From the NCBI GenBank assembly GCA_035628135.1, contig DASPKM010000006.1:62001-126000 (forward strand): a stretch of 64,000 bases of DNA, in the 5' to 3' direction. This document shows positions 7,481 through 16,733 of the stretch, piece after piece. The DNA is from DASPKM01 sp035628135. GTDB taxonomy: Bacteria > Bacteroidota > Bacteroidia > Chitinophagales > Chitinophagaceae. The notes under the pieces are model-generated. The model made no database searches. It worked only from the letters and a program-made list of their open reading frames with translations, and was not told the DNA's origin. A program made the position numbers and the translations under genes. Within the stretch, counting starts at the first letter, position 1; each line of letters begins with the position of its first letter.

Positions 7481-8231
7481 TGGATTGAATACTTTCAGTT
7501 AAATCTTCGTATACCTTTTTTAATGCGGGATAGTGGCTCAACACCTGCAAATGCTTTTGAATGGTTTCAGCATCGTGGCGTATAGCCGGGCCCGTTTGCG
7601 AGGCTTGCGGGGACAGCTCCTGCAGCCTCCTGGCGGTCTCTTCTATCAACGGCAACAACAATAAAAAATCGATATCCTCTTGCTTGCAGAAACCATCGGC
7701 CAACCCATATAAATGATTGGTGAAATTGCTTGCAAATACAGCAGCCACGTGCATCTTCAACCGCTCCTGATCGCCGGCCACCCATACTTTATCAGATAAG
7801 CTGCGAGCGAAATCCTGCACCAGCGCCAGGTCGTCCGCGGTATTGCCATCCACCAAAAAAGGTATTTCGGGAATGTGTTGCTGCTCCTTTCGCAAGGTTT
7901 GCAACGGATACAGTACACCATAATTCCTGCTTAGGTCCCGCAGTACGTCTTTTGATACGGCGGCGGCGGTATGTACCACCATTTTCTTATCCAGTTGCAA
8001 CCATTGGTGCAACCGGGGCAAAGCCTTGTCGGCAATGGCAACAATGTAGATATCAGCCGACCGGTCGATGTGAGCCGCATTGGTATTGGCCGAGCAACCC
8101 AGATCTGCCGCCAGCGCATGCACCGTGGCTTCGTTTCTGCCTGTTACTTGTAGTATGATGTGGTCCGAACCTTTGATCTTTCTGCCGAGCACCGTGGCCG
8201 TGTTACCCGAGCCTATAATGACAACTTTCAT
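7476..8231 (-). CDS. Rossmann-like/DUF2520 domain protein, NAD(P)-binding
   Basis: A 251-residue protein with an N-terminal Rossmann fold (KVVIIGSGNTATVLGRKI, residues 2-19, glycine motif GSGNTA) and a C-terminal helical DUF2520 domain (RLKMHVAAVFASNFTNHLYGLAD) like the C-terminal dimerisation domains of 6-phosphogluconate or F420-type reductases. The substrate is unknown. I start at the ATG at 8231, which puts the glycine-rich motif at the usual N-terminal position; an 18-codon extension would run into the divergent hydrolase promoter. Neighbouring KdsC/UbiA/Maf genes often accompany this family in the phylum (recollection, not tested). Confidence 0.85.
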   Translation of the reverse strand: MKVVIIGSGNTATVLGRKIKGSDHIILQVTGRNEATVHALAADLGCSANTNAAHIDRSADIYIVAIADKALPRLHQWLQLDKKMVVHTAAAVSKDVLRDLSRNYGVLYPLQTLRKEQQHIPEIPFLVDGNTADDLALVQDFARSLSDKVWVAGDQERLKMHVAAVFASNFTNHLYGLADGFCKQEDIDFLLLLPLIEETARRLQELSPQASQTGPAIRHDAETIQKHLQVLSHYPALKKVYEDLTESIQSK

Positions 8232-8242
8232 TATTCCTTGAT

Positions 8243-8250
8243 TACATTTG
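8243..8250 (+). promoter_or_regulatory. Candidate -7 promoter element, near-leaderless
   Basis: TACATTTG matches TAnnTTTG and ends six bases before the hydrolase ATG at 8257, implying transcription starts at or next to the start codon. Inference from position only. Confidence 0.4.
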
Positions 8251-8256
8251 AGCGTT

Positions 8257-9099
8257 ATGAAATTAGGACAAAAAATAGCCATCAACTATATACGCGCCAA
8301 ACTCAACATCCTGGCATTGGTATCCAAAGAAAAGGCGGCGGCCAAAGCATTCGACCTTTTTTGCACTCCCTTCCGCAAGCCGCGGAAGAAAAAACCGTCC
8401 ATTTTCGATAAAGGGGAAAAGCTGCATTTTAAACTGGAGGGGATAGATATTACCGGTCATCGCTGGAACCACCCGCAGGAAAGGAAAGTGTTGATCGTGC
8501 ACGGCTTTGAATCCACTTCGTACAATTTCGACCGTTATATAGGCCCATTGGTAAAGAAGGGTTACGAGGTCTTGGCATTCGATGCGCCTGCGCATGGTAA
8601 TTCGGGAGGTAAAAGGATCACGCTGCCGTTGTACGTGGAAATGCTGAAAAAAATATGCGAATTGTACGGGCCCATTCATTCGTACATGGCGCATTCGTTT
8701 GGCGGGCTGGCATTGGCCCATTTCCTGGAAAGCTATGAACACGATGAACAAACGAAAGTAGCACTGTTGGCGCCTGCCACGGAAACCGTTACGGCCATCG
8801 ATTCGTTTTTTAAATTCCTGCACCTGAACAACGAACTCCGCAAAGAGTTTGACGAGCTCATTTTTAAAAAAGGCAATGTGCCTCCTGAACACTACTCCAT
8901 CAAGCGGGCGGTAAAAAATATCAAGGCAAGATTATTATGGTTTCACGATGAAGACGATGAAATGACCCCATTGAAAGATGCGCTCAAGGTAATGGACGAC
9001 AACCACGCGCATATTGAATTTGTAATAAGCAAGGGCTTCGGGCACAGGAGGCTGTATAGAGAGAATAAGGTAGTGAAAAGAGTGATTGAGTTTTTATGA
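8257..9099 (+). CDS. Alpha/beta hydrolase
   Basis: A 280-residue cytoplasmic serine hydrolase. The oxyanion strand is VLIVHGFESTSYNFDRY, the nucleophile elbow is AHSFGG with S147 (G-x-S-x-G replaced by A-x-S-x-G), the acid is probably in LLWFHDEDDEMTP and the catalytic histidine is in KGFGHRRLYR. The fold order is complete. The substrate (ester, lactone or other) cannot be inferred. The ATG at 8257 was chosen over a TTG three codons upstream that falls in a promoter element. Its stop is directly against that of the convergent pcm gene. Confidence 0.87.
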   Translation: MKLGQKIAINYIRAKLNILALVSKEKAAAKAFDLFCTPFRKPRKKKPSIFDKGEKLHFKLEGIDITGHRWNHPQERKVLIVHGFESTSYNFDRYIGPLVKKGYEVLAFDAPAHGNSGGKRITLPLYVEMLKKICELYGPIHSYMAHSFGGLALAHFLESYEHDEQTKVALLAPATETVTAIDSFFKFLHLNNELRKEFDELIFKKGNVPPEHYSIKRAVKNIKARLLWFHDEDDEMTPLKDALKVMDDNHAHIEFVISKGFGHRRLYRENKVVKRVIEFL

Positions 9100-9783
9100 T
9101 CAACTCTTCTTTCCTTCCAGCATCGGCACAAAAGAAAAATTATCGAACACTTCTTCCTTGATGGCCCCGTTCATCATTTTCGTAATGCGCATCATGCGCT
9201 GTACCTCTCCCCCGCCAACTGGTATTACCATCATGCCGCCAGGCTTCAATTGCTCGATCAATTTGGGTGGAATGACGGGCGCAGCCGCTGTTACCAATAC
9301 CTTATCGAAGGGTGCAAAAGTGGGCAGGCCTTCATAACCATCGCCATAAAAAAATTTTATGTTGGGATATTTTTTCAAGAAGTGGAATTGCTTATTATCA
9401 TCGAACAATTTTTTTTGCCGCTCGATGGTATACACCTGCGCGCCCATTTCCGCGAGTACGCTTGCCTGGTAGGCGCTGCCCGTGCCGATCTCCAGCACCT
9501 TATCGAATGGCCTTACTTCCAGCAACTGCGTTTGATAGGCAACGGTATAAGGTTGGGATATGGTTTGGCCTTCGGCGATGGGAAACGCCTTGTCTTCGTA
9601 AGCAACCTCATCAAATGCGGAATCTAAAAAGAAATGCCGGGGAATGTTGTCGATTGCTTTCAGCACATTTTCATCTGTAATGCCTTTTGCGCGGATGCCG
9701 TCTACCAGCTTTTTGCGTAATCCTTTGTGCCGGTATGTGTCTTCTGTTTTTCTCACCTGCCTGCCTTTTTTGCGGGCCTGCAA
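9100..9783 (-). CDS. pcm: Protein-L-isoaspartate O-methyltransferase
   Basis: SAM-dependent repair enzyme methylating isoaspartyl residues in aged proteins. The 227-residue product shows the Pcm hallmarks: GITDENVLKAIDNIPRH, then YEDKAFPIAEGQTISQPYTVA (substrate/active-site loop), the SAM motif VLEIGTGSAYQASVLAEMG, VYTIER, and LVTAAAPVIPPKLIEQLKPGG. The basic N-terminal 15 residues are longer than usual, and a start at a later codon cannot be excluded. Convergent with the hydrolase with no spacer between stops. Confidence 0.95.
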   Translation of the reverse strand: MQARKKGRQVRKTEDTYRHKGLRKKLVDGIRAKGITDENVLKAIDNIPRHFFLDSAFDEVAYEDKAFPIAEGQTISQPYTVAYQTQLLEVRPFDKVLEIGTGSAYQASVLAEMGAQVYTIERQKKLFDDNKQFHFLKKYPNIKFFYGDGYEGLPTFAPFDKVLVTAAAPVIPPKLIEQLKPGGMMVIPVGGGEVQRMMRITKMMNGAIKEEVFDNFSFVPMLEGKKS

Positions 9784-9812
9784 GATAACGAATGCCGTGG
9801 AATAGCCGGTAC

Positions 9813-11048
9813 TTATTCCGCCACCAAAGCTTCGTAAATCAACCTCGCCAGCATGGCGTGACCGGTGCTGTTGAGGTGATTGTCCAGCGGAAAATAAAAT
9901 TGCGGATCATTCATGAGACTGATGTCTACAAACTGGATGTTATTGACAAACTCCGGGCTGTATTCACCAGACGTCATAATTTGTTCGGCCACCGCCGCCA
10001 AATGATGGTCGTACACCGGGTAACGGTTCATATCCACTACCATTACTTTCACCTTGCTGAAATCGATACCCGAATGATAAATAATTTTGATAAAGTCCCT
10101 GGCCGCTTCGAGAACGTATGACCTGTCGTGCTCCACAGGCTTCGGGCCTACCATTACTGGCCTTCCGAGCAATTTTGCCAGCTTGTCCCTTACCATCGTG
10201 CGCGAAATTGTCAAAACGCGTTTTAATGGATAATACAAGGTCGCCCATTTATGGCTGCGCACCGCGGCCTTATACTCTGCTGAGGAACGTACCGGCAAGC
10301 TATATTTGTTGTTGACGTAGGTTTTGTTTTCAGCAATGTCATTGAAGCAATATTGTATGATGATGCCCCGCAATGCCGACATATCCAGGCGTTTCAGGAG
10401 CATCGTTTCACGGGCAGTGCCATACGAAGACACACCGGCATTCAACACTTTCAACCCGGTAAGTTTCTCCAGCACTTGCGGGTAGGTATGCTCTTGCGGA
10501 GTTCCCACCCCCATGGTATAGGAATCTCCCAGGCAAATGATTTCCGGCGCTTTCACCGAAGCCTCGTCATCACGCAAGCCCACGCTGTTAAAAGAAATGG
10601 TCTCGGAAAATTCAGGCCCGTCCATTACAGAACGCGCACCGGCCTTATAAGTGTAAGTAAGTTCCGGATCGTAGCGGGCGCATTCCTCCTGCACTTCCGG
10701 CAGCTCGCGTTCATAGGCCAGGTAATATTGCAACATATAAGCGCGCGTTTCGGCTGATACCTCATTCGACTGCGCCATGGCCCCCTTCAATCCCCATTCG
10801 CCCGATACCAGTAATACCAGCATGATCAGGGTCCACCACCAGGGCACATCTTTTTTCCTGATCAGTTGCCAGGCAAGCTGTAATACCAGCCAGCACATCA
10901 ATCCCAGCAAGACCAGCCATTGCAGGCCATTCAGCAGGTTGTCGTGAAACGGTGCGGACGCGGGACTGATCTTGTCGAGGCCGTATTTTATCAGCGCGAT
11001 CAATATGATGGCAGCGGCGGCCAGGGATATTTTTTTCAGTGTACGCAT
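9813..11048 (-). CDS. Membrane-anchored SGNH/GDSL-type hydrolase
   Basis: A 411-residue protein with three N-terminal hydrophobic helices (residues about 5-22, 40-62, 70-88) followed by an extracytoplasmic SGNH domain. Block I is ICLGDSYTMGVGTP with the nucleophile serine. Block II is LNAGVSSYGTARE (G), block III is QYCFNDIAENKTYVNN (ND), and the C-terminal block is FPLDNHLNSTGHAMLARLI, supplying D and H of the triad. SGNH enzymes of this layout often deacetylate or acetylate cell-surface glycans; the substrate here is unknown. It ends 30 bases beyond the start of pcm on the same strand. Confidence 0.82.
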   Translation of the reverse strand: MRTLKKISLAAAAIILIALIKYGLDKISPASAPFHDNLLNGLQWLVLLGLMCWLVLQLAWQLIRKKDVPWWWTLIMLVLLVSGEWGLKGAMAQSNEVSAETRAYMLQYYLAYERELPEVQEECARYDPELTYTYKAGARSVMDGPEFSETISFNSVGLRDDEASVKAPEIICLGDSYTMGVGTPQEHTYPQVLEKLTGLKVLNAGVSSYGTARETMLLKRLDMSALRGIIIQYCFNDIAENKTYVNNKYSLPVRSSAEYKAAVRSHKWATLYYPLKRVLTISRTMVRDKLAKLLGRPVMVGPKPVEHDRSYVLEAARDFIKIIYHSGIDFSKVKVMVVDMNRYPVYDHHLAAVAEQIMTSGEYSPEFVNNIQFVDISLMNDPQFYFPLDNHLNSTGHAMLARLIYEALVAE

Positions 11049-11072
11049 TCAAATAATAATCTGCAGCTTTAC

Positions 11073-11170
11073 AAATGTGCACATTAATAGGCAAATTTCT
11101 ATTACAACATTTCACACGCATCAATGTGCGTTTCATTTTTACATCCGCATAGCTGCACATTCACATTTAT
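11073..11170. repeat. Cluster of AATGTGC/GCACATT words between divergent genes
   Basis: Contains a perfect 12-base palindrome AATGTGCACATT (11074-11085), AATGTGC at 11123 and AGCTGCACATTCACATTTAT at 11151-11170. It lies between the SGNH hydrolase and ICMT-like gene starts. The same words form the inverted repeat at 5941-6014, so this looks like a second copy or relative of that element. Confidence 0.55.
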
Positions 11171-11192
11171 CCCTACCTTGTGACGTGCCTTT

Positions 11193-11795
11193 ATGACTAC
11201 CGCCCATTACATACTCGCCCTTGCCTGGATACTGTATTGCGTATTGCACAGCGTGCTGGCGGCCGGCAGCGTAAAAGCAGTGATGGGAAAATGGCTCGGA
11301 AAAAATGCGCGCTATTACCGCTTCGGGTACACCTTACTGGCATTTGTTGGATTCGTGGGCATTCTCCTGTACCAGGTTTCCATTGAATCACCATTGTTAT
11401 TCGATCCCCCTGCCGTGGTGCTTTGGGCAGGCATAGCGCTTGCGGCCATAGGCTCGGCATTGGTAATGCTCAACATCCTTAAATATTTCATGCAGCTAAG
11501 CGGGGTCCGCTGGCTTACGCACGAAAACCCTTCCGCCAGGCTGGAACGCGGCGGCTTCCATCGATATGTGCGCCATCCATTGTACTTCAGCACATTTTTG
11601 TTTATCTGGTCGCTGTGGCTGGTATATCCTTATCTTTCATTGCTGATAGCAAATGTTATCATCACCGTGTATACATTGATCGGTATCGGGTTCGAAGAAA
11701 AAAAATTGTTAATTGAGTTTGGTGAAGAATACGAGGATTACCGCAAAAGCGTTCCTAAGATCATTCCCTCATTCAAAAACCGCGCTGAGCAATGA
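11193..11795 (+). CDS. Isoprenylcysteine carboxyl methyltransferase-like membrane protein
   Basis: A 200-residue polytopic protein with about five membrane helices. The C-terminal signature FHRYVRHPLYFSTFLF followed by GFEEKKLLIEFGEEYEDYRK belongs to the ICMT/PEMT/NnrU-like methyltransferase group: RHP.Y and EE...FG.EY.DY bind S-adenosylmethionine at the membrane face. Bacterial members have no prenylated-protein substrate, so lipid or small-molecule methylation is more likely. The stop overlaps the next gene's start as ATGA. Confidence 0.82.
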   Translation: MTTAHYILALAWILYCVLHSVLAAGSVKAVMGKWLGKNARYYRFGYTLLAFVGFVGILLYQVSIESPLLFDPPAVVLWAGIALAAIGSALVMLNILKYFMQLSGVRWLTHENPSARLERGGFHRYVRHPLYFSTFLFIWSLWLVYPYLSLLIANVIITVYTLIGIGFEEKKLLIEFGEEYEDYRKSVPKIIPSFKNRAEQ

Positions 11796-12412
11796 GCAAG
11801 CTGTTGGCCGTAACGCTACTGTTGTTTCAACCATTATATTTATTTTGCCAGGATTCTGTTTTCATGGTGGCTAATGGCAAGGGTGCAATTCAGTTTCGGG
11901 TGGGCGGTAACGGGATGGCGGTGAGTGATTATGTTTTTGAAGATGAGCACCGGGTAGTAAAAGGTATCCTGGTATATAAAGAATCTGCTGTTAATTATTT
12001 CCCCGGCAAAAAGGTTACCTGGATAAAAGACGGAACAGATACTATTACCGATGTGTACGATACCGCCGCCTTCAGGCTTTTATTTGCAAAAGACGGGGTG
12101 TATGAACAAAATACCCTTGCCATTAGCAACGATTCAGTGCGGCAACTGGCACAAGACTATCCCGTTTTAGGCATTTGGTTCGAGAACCCGGCAGTACTGC
12201 CATGGGGCCATTGGCAGGTGAGAAATAAAAAATCGAACAGGTTGAAATTAACGGTGCAACACGATGAGAATGGAAATATGATCCAATGCACTTACTACGA
12301 TGAAAACGGGAAAGTAATACGAGACTCAACATTTCCGCCCTGTCCCAAGCGAAAACTCGTTCGCCGTAACCCCGATGGCAGCTTTTATGGTGAGGAATGC
12401 CCCATAAAATAA
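11792..12412 (+). CDS. Secreted protein of unknown function
   Basis: Not recognised. A 206-residue protein with a signal peptide (MSKLLAVTLLLFQPLYLFCQ). The mature part is beta-rich with repeated D/N-G turns; YYDENGKVIRDS and TVQHDENGNMIQC resemble the MORN/YD-type antitoxin-like repeats found in many Bacteroidota lipoproteins. It has a C-terminal basic-and-Cys stretch (PPCPKRKLVRR). It overlaps the ICMT-like gene by four bases, so the two are translationally coupled. No residue suggests catalysis. Confidence 0.7.
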   Translation: MSKLLAVTLLLFQPLYLFCQDSVFMVANGKGAIQFRVGGNGMAVSDYVFEDEHRVVKGILVYKESAVNYFPGKKVTWIKDGTDTITDVYDTAAFRLLFAKDGVYEQNTLAISNDSVRQLAQDYPVLGIWFENPAVLPWGHWQVRNKKSNRLKLTVQHDENGNMIQCTYYDENGKVIRDSTFPPCPKRKLVRRNPDGSFYGEECPIK

Positions 12413-12418
12413 TTGTAA

Positions 12419-14143
12419 CTATAATTTCAAATCCGCAATAATGCCTTTAATGCGCGCATCCAGTTCTCCGCTCACCTTCTCAAAATCATTCGCGCTGTTG
12501 AGCTTCGTATTCACGCTGAAATAGAATTTGATCTTGGGTTCTGTCCCCGACGGCCTTGCGCTGATCTTGCTGCCATCGGCCAGGATGAACTGCAGGACAT
12601 TACTTTTGGGAAGCTTTATTTCCCAGCTCTCCCCGGTTTGCAGGTTACGGCCCGTGCGCTTTTCATAATCCAGCAACTGAACCACTGCCGAACCGTTGAT
12701 GGTTTGCGGCGGATTGCTGCGGTAAGCTTCCATCATGTCCGCAATTTGTTGCTGCCCATCCATTCCCTTTTTAGTAATGGATATCAGGTGCTCCTTGTAA
12801 AAACCGTATTGCACATACAGGTCGATCATTTTTTCGAACAGGGTCCTTCCCTTATCTTTCTCATAAGCAGCCATCTCGCATAGTAGTGCCACTGCGCTGA
12901 TAGCGTCTTTATCGCGTACCTGGTCGCCTATCATCAGTCCATAGCTTTCTTCGCCGCCGATAACATAGTGTTCCTTTCCTTCCTTTTCCTTGATAAGCTC
13001 TGCTATCCATTTAAAGCCGGTGAGCACATTGTAACACGAAACGTTGTTCTGCCTTGCTATTTCATCGATCATTTCCGTGGTAACAATGGTCTTTACCACC
13101 ATATCGTTCGGCTGGGCAATGCCTTTCGACTTTCTGGCCTCGATCATATAATTGAAGGCCAGCACCGCGGTCTGGTTGCCATTCATCAACACCCAATTCC
13201 CTTGCTTGTCTTTAACGCCAATGCCTACCCGGTCGCTGTCGGGGTCGGTACCCAGTAAAATATCGGCATCCAGCTTTTTCGCTTTTTCGAGCCCCATGCT
13301 CATGGCCTCGCTTTCTTCCGGGTTGGGATATACGACGGTGGGGAAATTGCCATCGGGCACGCTTTGCTCTTCCACGATGTGCACATTGTTAAATCCAAAC
13401 CGCTTCAGCACCTCGGGCACCAGCACTATGCCTGTACCGTGAATGGGCGTGTATACAATGGTGAGGTCCTGCTGCTTTTTAATGACTTCGGGGTATACGC
13501 TCAGGCTTTTGACCATGTCCATATAGGCTTCGTCCACTTCCTGGCCAATAATGCGCACGTTTTGTACTTCGCCGCTCCATTTCACTTCATCCACCGAAGC
13601 AATTTTCTCTACTTCCCTGATCACATTTTTATCATGCGGCGGCACCAGTTGCCCCCCATCGTTCCAATATGCCTTATACCCATTGTATTCTTTTGGATTG
13701 TGCGAAGCAGTGCACACCACTCCTCCATGGCATTTGAAATGACGGATAGTAAAGGACAGCTCCGGCGTAGGCCGCAACGATTCGAACAAAAACACCTTAA
13801 TGCCATTGGCTGCAAATACATGCGCCGTTATTTGCGCAAATAAGCGGCTGTTGTTGCGGCTGTCGTGCGCGATCGCCACCCTGATCTCCTCGCCCGGAAA
13901 ACTTTGCTTCAGGTAATTGGCATACCCCTGCGTGGCCATTCCAACGGTGTACTTGTTCATGCGGTTGGTGCCAACGCCCATGAGCCCCCGAAGGCCGCCC
14001 GTACCGAACTCCAGGCTGCGGTAAAAAGCATCGGCCAGCTCGTTGGGATTCTCCCGTTGAATGGTCTTGATATACTCTTTTACAGTATCGTCATAATTTC
14101 CTGTGAGCCATGCATCGACCTTTTGCTGGATAGCTGCTTCCAT
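12419..14143 (-). CDS. Phosphohexomutase (phosphoglucomutase/phosphomannomutase)
   Basis: A 574-residue alpha-D-phosphohexomutase. All four functional loops are visible: the phosphoserine loop VCTASHNPKEYNGYK (about residue 144), the Mg loop GTDPDSDRVG (about 300), the sugar-binding loop GGEESYG (about 400) and the phosphate loop RPSGTEPKIKFY (about 540). The length and the N-terminal FGTGGLRG motif place it in the PgcA-like long subgroup. It interconverts glucose-1-P and glucose-6-P, with possible phosphopentomutase activity. Divergent from the MFS gene, convergent with the secreted protein (6-base gap). Confidence 0.95.
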   Translation of the reverse strand: MEAAIQQKVDAWLTGNYDDTVKEYIKTIQRENPNELADAFYRSLEFGTGGLRGLMGVGTNRMNKYTVGMATQGYANYLKQSFPGEEIRVAIAHDSRNNSRLFAQITAHVFAANGIKVFLFESLRPTPELSFTIRHFKCHGGVVCTASHNPKEYNGYKAYWNDGGQLVPPHDKNVIREVEKIASVDEVKWSGEVQNVRIIGQEVDEAYMDMVKSLSVYPEVIKKQQDLTIVYTPIHGTGIVLVPEVLKRFGFNNVHIVEEQSVPDGNFPTVVYPNPEESEAMSMGLEKAKKLDADILLGTDPDSDRVGIGVKDKQGNWVLMNGNQTAVLAFNYMIEARKSKGIAQPNDMVVKTIVTTEMIDEIARQNNVSCYNVLTGFKWIAELIKEKEGKEHYVIGGEESYGLMIGDQVRDKDAISAVALLCEMAAYEKDKGRTLFEKMIDLYVQYGFYKEHLISITKKGMDGQQQIADMMEAYRSNPPQTINGSAVVQLLDYEKRTGRNLQTGESWEIKLPKSNVLQFILADGSKISARPSGTEPKIKFYFSVNTKLNSANDFEKVSGELDARIKGIIADLKL

Positions 14144-14270
14144 ATTTGAATCTGTTGGATGATTAATTTTTTGTTCCCTGTCGGTTCATTCAGGGCAGCA
14201 AGATATTGAATTTTGATTTTCATTTGAATGCCTGTAAATTCATCCCTCCACCTGACCAAATCAACCACGT

Positions 14271-15467
14271 ATGAAATTAAGCACAGGCACTTTGCTGGCC
14301 CTTACCATGTTCATGGAATATTTCATCTGGGGTTCGTGGTATGCAACCATGAACCTGTACATGGAAACCAATCTCAACTCTACCGGCCTGCAGATAGGCG
14401 CCGCTTACAGCGCGCTGGCCATTGCCACCATGATCTCTCCATTTATCGTGGGTATGATAGCCGACAGGTTTTTTGCGGCGCAAAAGATCATGGGCGTATT
14501 GCACCTGGCGGGCGCGGTGTTATTGTACCTGGCAACAAAGGTTACTGATAACACGCTTTTTTATTGGGTCATTCTCGGTTATTCGATATTGTACATGCCC
14601 ACCATTGCGCTTTCTAACAGCATTGCGTTTCACCAGATGAGCGATCCCGGAAAGCAATTTCCATGGATCAGGGTGTTCGGCACCATCGGGTGGATAGTTG
14701 CCGGCATCGTAATTGCCAGGACCGGCCTTGAGGCAACTTCTTCTATTTTTATTATCGCAGCAGGCGTATCGGTAGCGCTTGGCTTGTTCAGTTTTGTATT
14801 GCCTGATACGCCACCTACCGGCGGTACCGGCGGTTCAGCCGCAAAAGCGCTGGGAACGGAAGCCTTTGTATTGTTCAGGGACAGGCCCTATCTCATCTTT
14901 TTTATTGCGGCCATCCTGGTGTGCATCCCGCTATCGTTTTATTATGGTTTTGCGGCCACTTTCTTAGGCGAGTCGGGACTAGCGCCTGTTGCAGATAAAA
15001 TGATCCTGGGCCAGGTCTCCGAGGCGATATTCATCATTGCCATACCTTTTCTTTTTTACCGCATTGGCGTTAAGAACATGCTGCTGCTGGGCATGACAGC
15101 CTGGATATTGCGATATATATGTTTTGCCTACGGCGATGGTGGCGAAGGCCAGTGGCTGCTGTATGCCGGTATTATCCTGCATGGCATTTGTTACGATTTC
15201 TTTTTCGTGACCGGTTATATGTACACCGAGAAGAAAGCAGGCGAAAAGATCAAGAGCGCCGCGCAGGGACTGTTTACCTTTGCCACGTATGGCCTGGGCA
15301 TGTTCATAGGCACATGGTTCTCGGGATATATTACGGGCAGATTTGCTACCGGCGACACGCATCAATGGCAGCAAATATGGATGGTGCCAGCCTACATAGC
15401 ACTAGCCGTGCTGTTGTACTTTATCCTGTTCTTCCGCGAGAAAAAACAAATCGAACAGGTATCCTGA
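14271..15467 (+). CDS. MFS transporter, nucleoside:H+ symporter-like
   Basis: A 398-residue, 12-helix major-facilitator protein. Its opening MEYFIWGSWYATMNLYM and the loop VGMIADRFFAAQKIMGVL resemble the NupG/XapB nucleoside permease family. The helix-5 region FPWIRVFGTIGWIVAGIVI and a long cytoplasmic loop of Gly/Thr residues after helix 6 also fit. It is followed after 24 bases by a Gfo/Idh/MocA oxidoreductase, so the real substrate may be a sugar derivative or glycoside rather than a nucleoside (inference from context). Confidence 0.85.
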   Translation: MKLSTGTLLALTMFMEYFIWGSWYATMNLYMETNLNSTGLQIGAAYSALAIATMISPFIVGMIADRFFAAQKIMGVLHLAGAVLLYLATKVTDNTLFYWVILGYSILYMPTIALSNSIAFHQMSDPGKQFPWIRVFGTIGWIVAGIVIARTGLEATSSIFIIAAGVSVALGLFSFVLPDTPPTGGTGGSAAKALGTEAFVLFRDRPYLIFFIAAILVCIPLSFYYGFAATFLGESGLAPVADKMILGQVSEAIFIIAIPFLFYRIGVKNMLLLGMTAWILRYICFAYGDGGEGQWLLYAGIILHGICYDFFFVTGYMYTEKKAGEKIKSAAQGLFTFATYGLGMFIGTWFSGYITGRFATGDTHQWQQIWMVPAYIALAVLLYFILFFREKKQIEQVS

Positions 15468-15491
15468 TAATATAAACTATAAATTATAGAT

Positions 15492-16682
15492 ATGAATATC
15501 GCAATGCTCGGTTCTGGTTTCATCGGCCGGTTTTATGCAGACTCATTACAAGGTTACCGCAGTAAGGACAAGATCGTAAGCATTTACTCGCGCCGTGTTG
15601 AAAGCGCACAGCAATTTGCAAAGGATTACCAGGTGGCGCATCACACCATCGATATGGAAGAAGCCATCGCAAGGCCCGATGTGGACATCGTTTGCATTTC
15701 ACTACCCAATCATCTGCACGAGCCCGCGGTAATGCTTTGCTGCAAGCATAAAAAAGCAGTGATGACCACCAAGCCACTTGGGCGCAATGCAACCGAGGCC
15801 AAACGCATGCTGGATGCGGTGGAAAAAGCCGGAATCTTCAATGGCTACCTCGAAGACCTCGTATATACTCCCAAATTTTTAAAAGCGCACGAAAGCGTAA
15901 AGAATGGAGCGCTTGGCAGGATACTATGGGCAAAGTCGAGGGAAACACATCCGGGGCCGCATAGCGATTGGTTCTGGGATATCGAGCTGGCAGGCGGCGG
16001 CTGCATCCTTGACTTGGGTTGCCACTGCGTGGAGATAACGCGTACGTATATCGGAAAAGACATTAAACCGGTGGAAGTAATGTGCTGGGCCGATACGCAG
16101 GTAAAGCCCATCGAGGCAGAAGACCACGCAATAGGACTGGTGAAATATGAAAACGGCGCGATCGGACAGTTTGAAGTAAGCTGGACTTTCCGCGGTGGCC
16201 TCGACCTTAGAGACGAAGTAATGGGTTCCGAAGGCACTATCTGGATCAACAGTTTCCTGCGCACTGGTTTCGATATGTTTACTACCGGCAAGGGTGCTGA
16301 TTATGTAGCGGAAAAAGCGGAAAGCAATACGGGCTGGCTGTTCCCCGTAGGCGATGAGCTGAACGAACTTGGCTACAACCACATGTTCATGGACATGTTC
16401 AATGCGTACGAGCAAGGCCGTGAACCTAAAGAGACGTTTTACGATGGCTACGTGGTAAACTCCATCCTGGATGCGGCTTACAAATCAGCCAAGACCAAAC
16501 AATGGGAGCCCGTTCAACTGGAAGTATGGAGAGGCAGAACCGGAGTTGGCAAAGACAGCCATTTGACCGAATACGACGCCGAGCACTACCTCGTTAAAGA
16601 AGAAGTAACGCATTACGGCGCCAAAAAACTGATACTGAAAAATAAAAGCACCGGCAAGATTACTGAAAAAGTCATGCAATAG
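15492..16682 (+). CDS. Gfo/Idh/MocA family oxidoreductase
   Basis: A 396-residue NAD(P)-dependent sugar/cyclitol dehydrogenase. The N-terminal Rossmann motif is MLGSGFIGRFYADSL, the second strand VSIYSRR. The catalytic EKP motif reads TKP (MTTKPLGRN), keeping the lysine but not the glutamate. GGCILDLGCHCVEITRTYIG is the conserved D-x-G-x-H segment of the C-terminal domain. In an apparent two-gene transcription unit with the MFS transporter, it probably oxidises the imported substrate. A strong terminator follows immediately. Confidence 0.92.
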   Translation: MNIAMLGSGFIGRFYADSLQGYRSKDKIVSIYSRRVESAQQFAKDYQVAHHTIDMEEAIARPDVDIVCISLPNHLHEPAVMLCCKHKKAVMTTKPLGRNATEAKRMLDAVEKAGIFNGYLEDLVYTPKFLKAHESVKNGALGRILWAKSRETHPGPHSDWFWDIELAGGGCILDLGCHCVEITRTYIGKDIKPVEVMCWADTQVKPIEAEDHAIGLVKYENGAIGQFEVSWTFRGGLDLRDEVMGSEGTIWINSFLRTGFDMFTTGKGADYVAEKAESNTGWLFPVGDELNELGYNHMFMDMFNAYEQGREPKETFYDGYVVNSILDAAYKSAKTKQWEPVQLEVWRGRTGVGKDSHLTEYDAEHYLVKEEVTHYGAKKLILKNKSTGKITEKVMQ

Positions 16683-16722
16683 GCCACTCAGAAACCGGCT
16701 TCGGCCGGCATAGCCTATTTTT
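16678..16722 (+). terminator. Two-part hairpin terminator
   Basis: Outer stem AATAGGC/GCCTATT (16678-16684, 16713-16719) encloses an inner CCGGC-TTCG-GCCGG hairpin, i.e. a UUCG tetraloop, and is followed by a run of T. It overlaps the stop codon of the oxidoreductase gene and the promoter element of the next. Confidence 0.85.
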
Positions 16723-16723
16723 G
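16716..16723 (+). promoter_or_regulatory. Candidate -7 element for the DUF2279 gene
   Basis: TATTTTTG fits TAnnTTTG and ends ten bases before the ATG at 16734. It is built from the T tract of the preceding terminator, so termination and initiation share bases. Confidence 0.4.
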
Positions 16724-16733
16724 TCCAATATTC

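Noticed and set aside
8263..8892. 209-codon minus-strand frame
   Set aside because: Antisense of the alpha/beta hydrolase; no motif.
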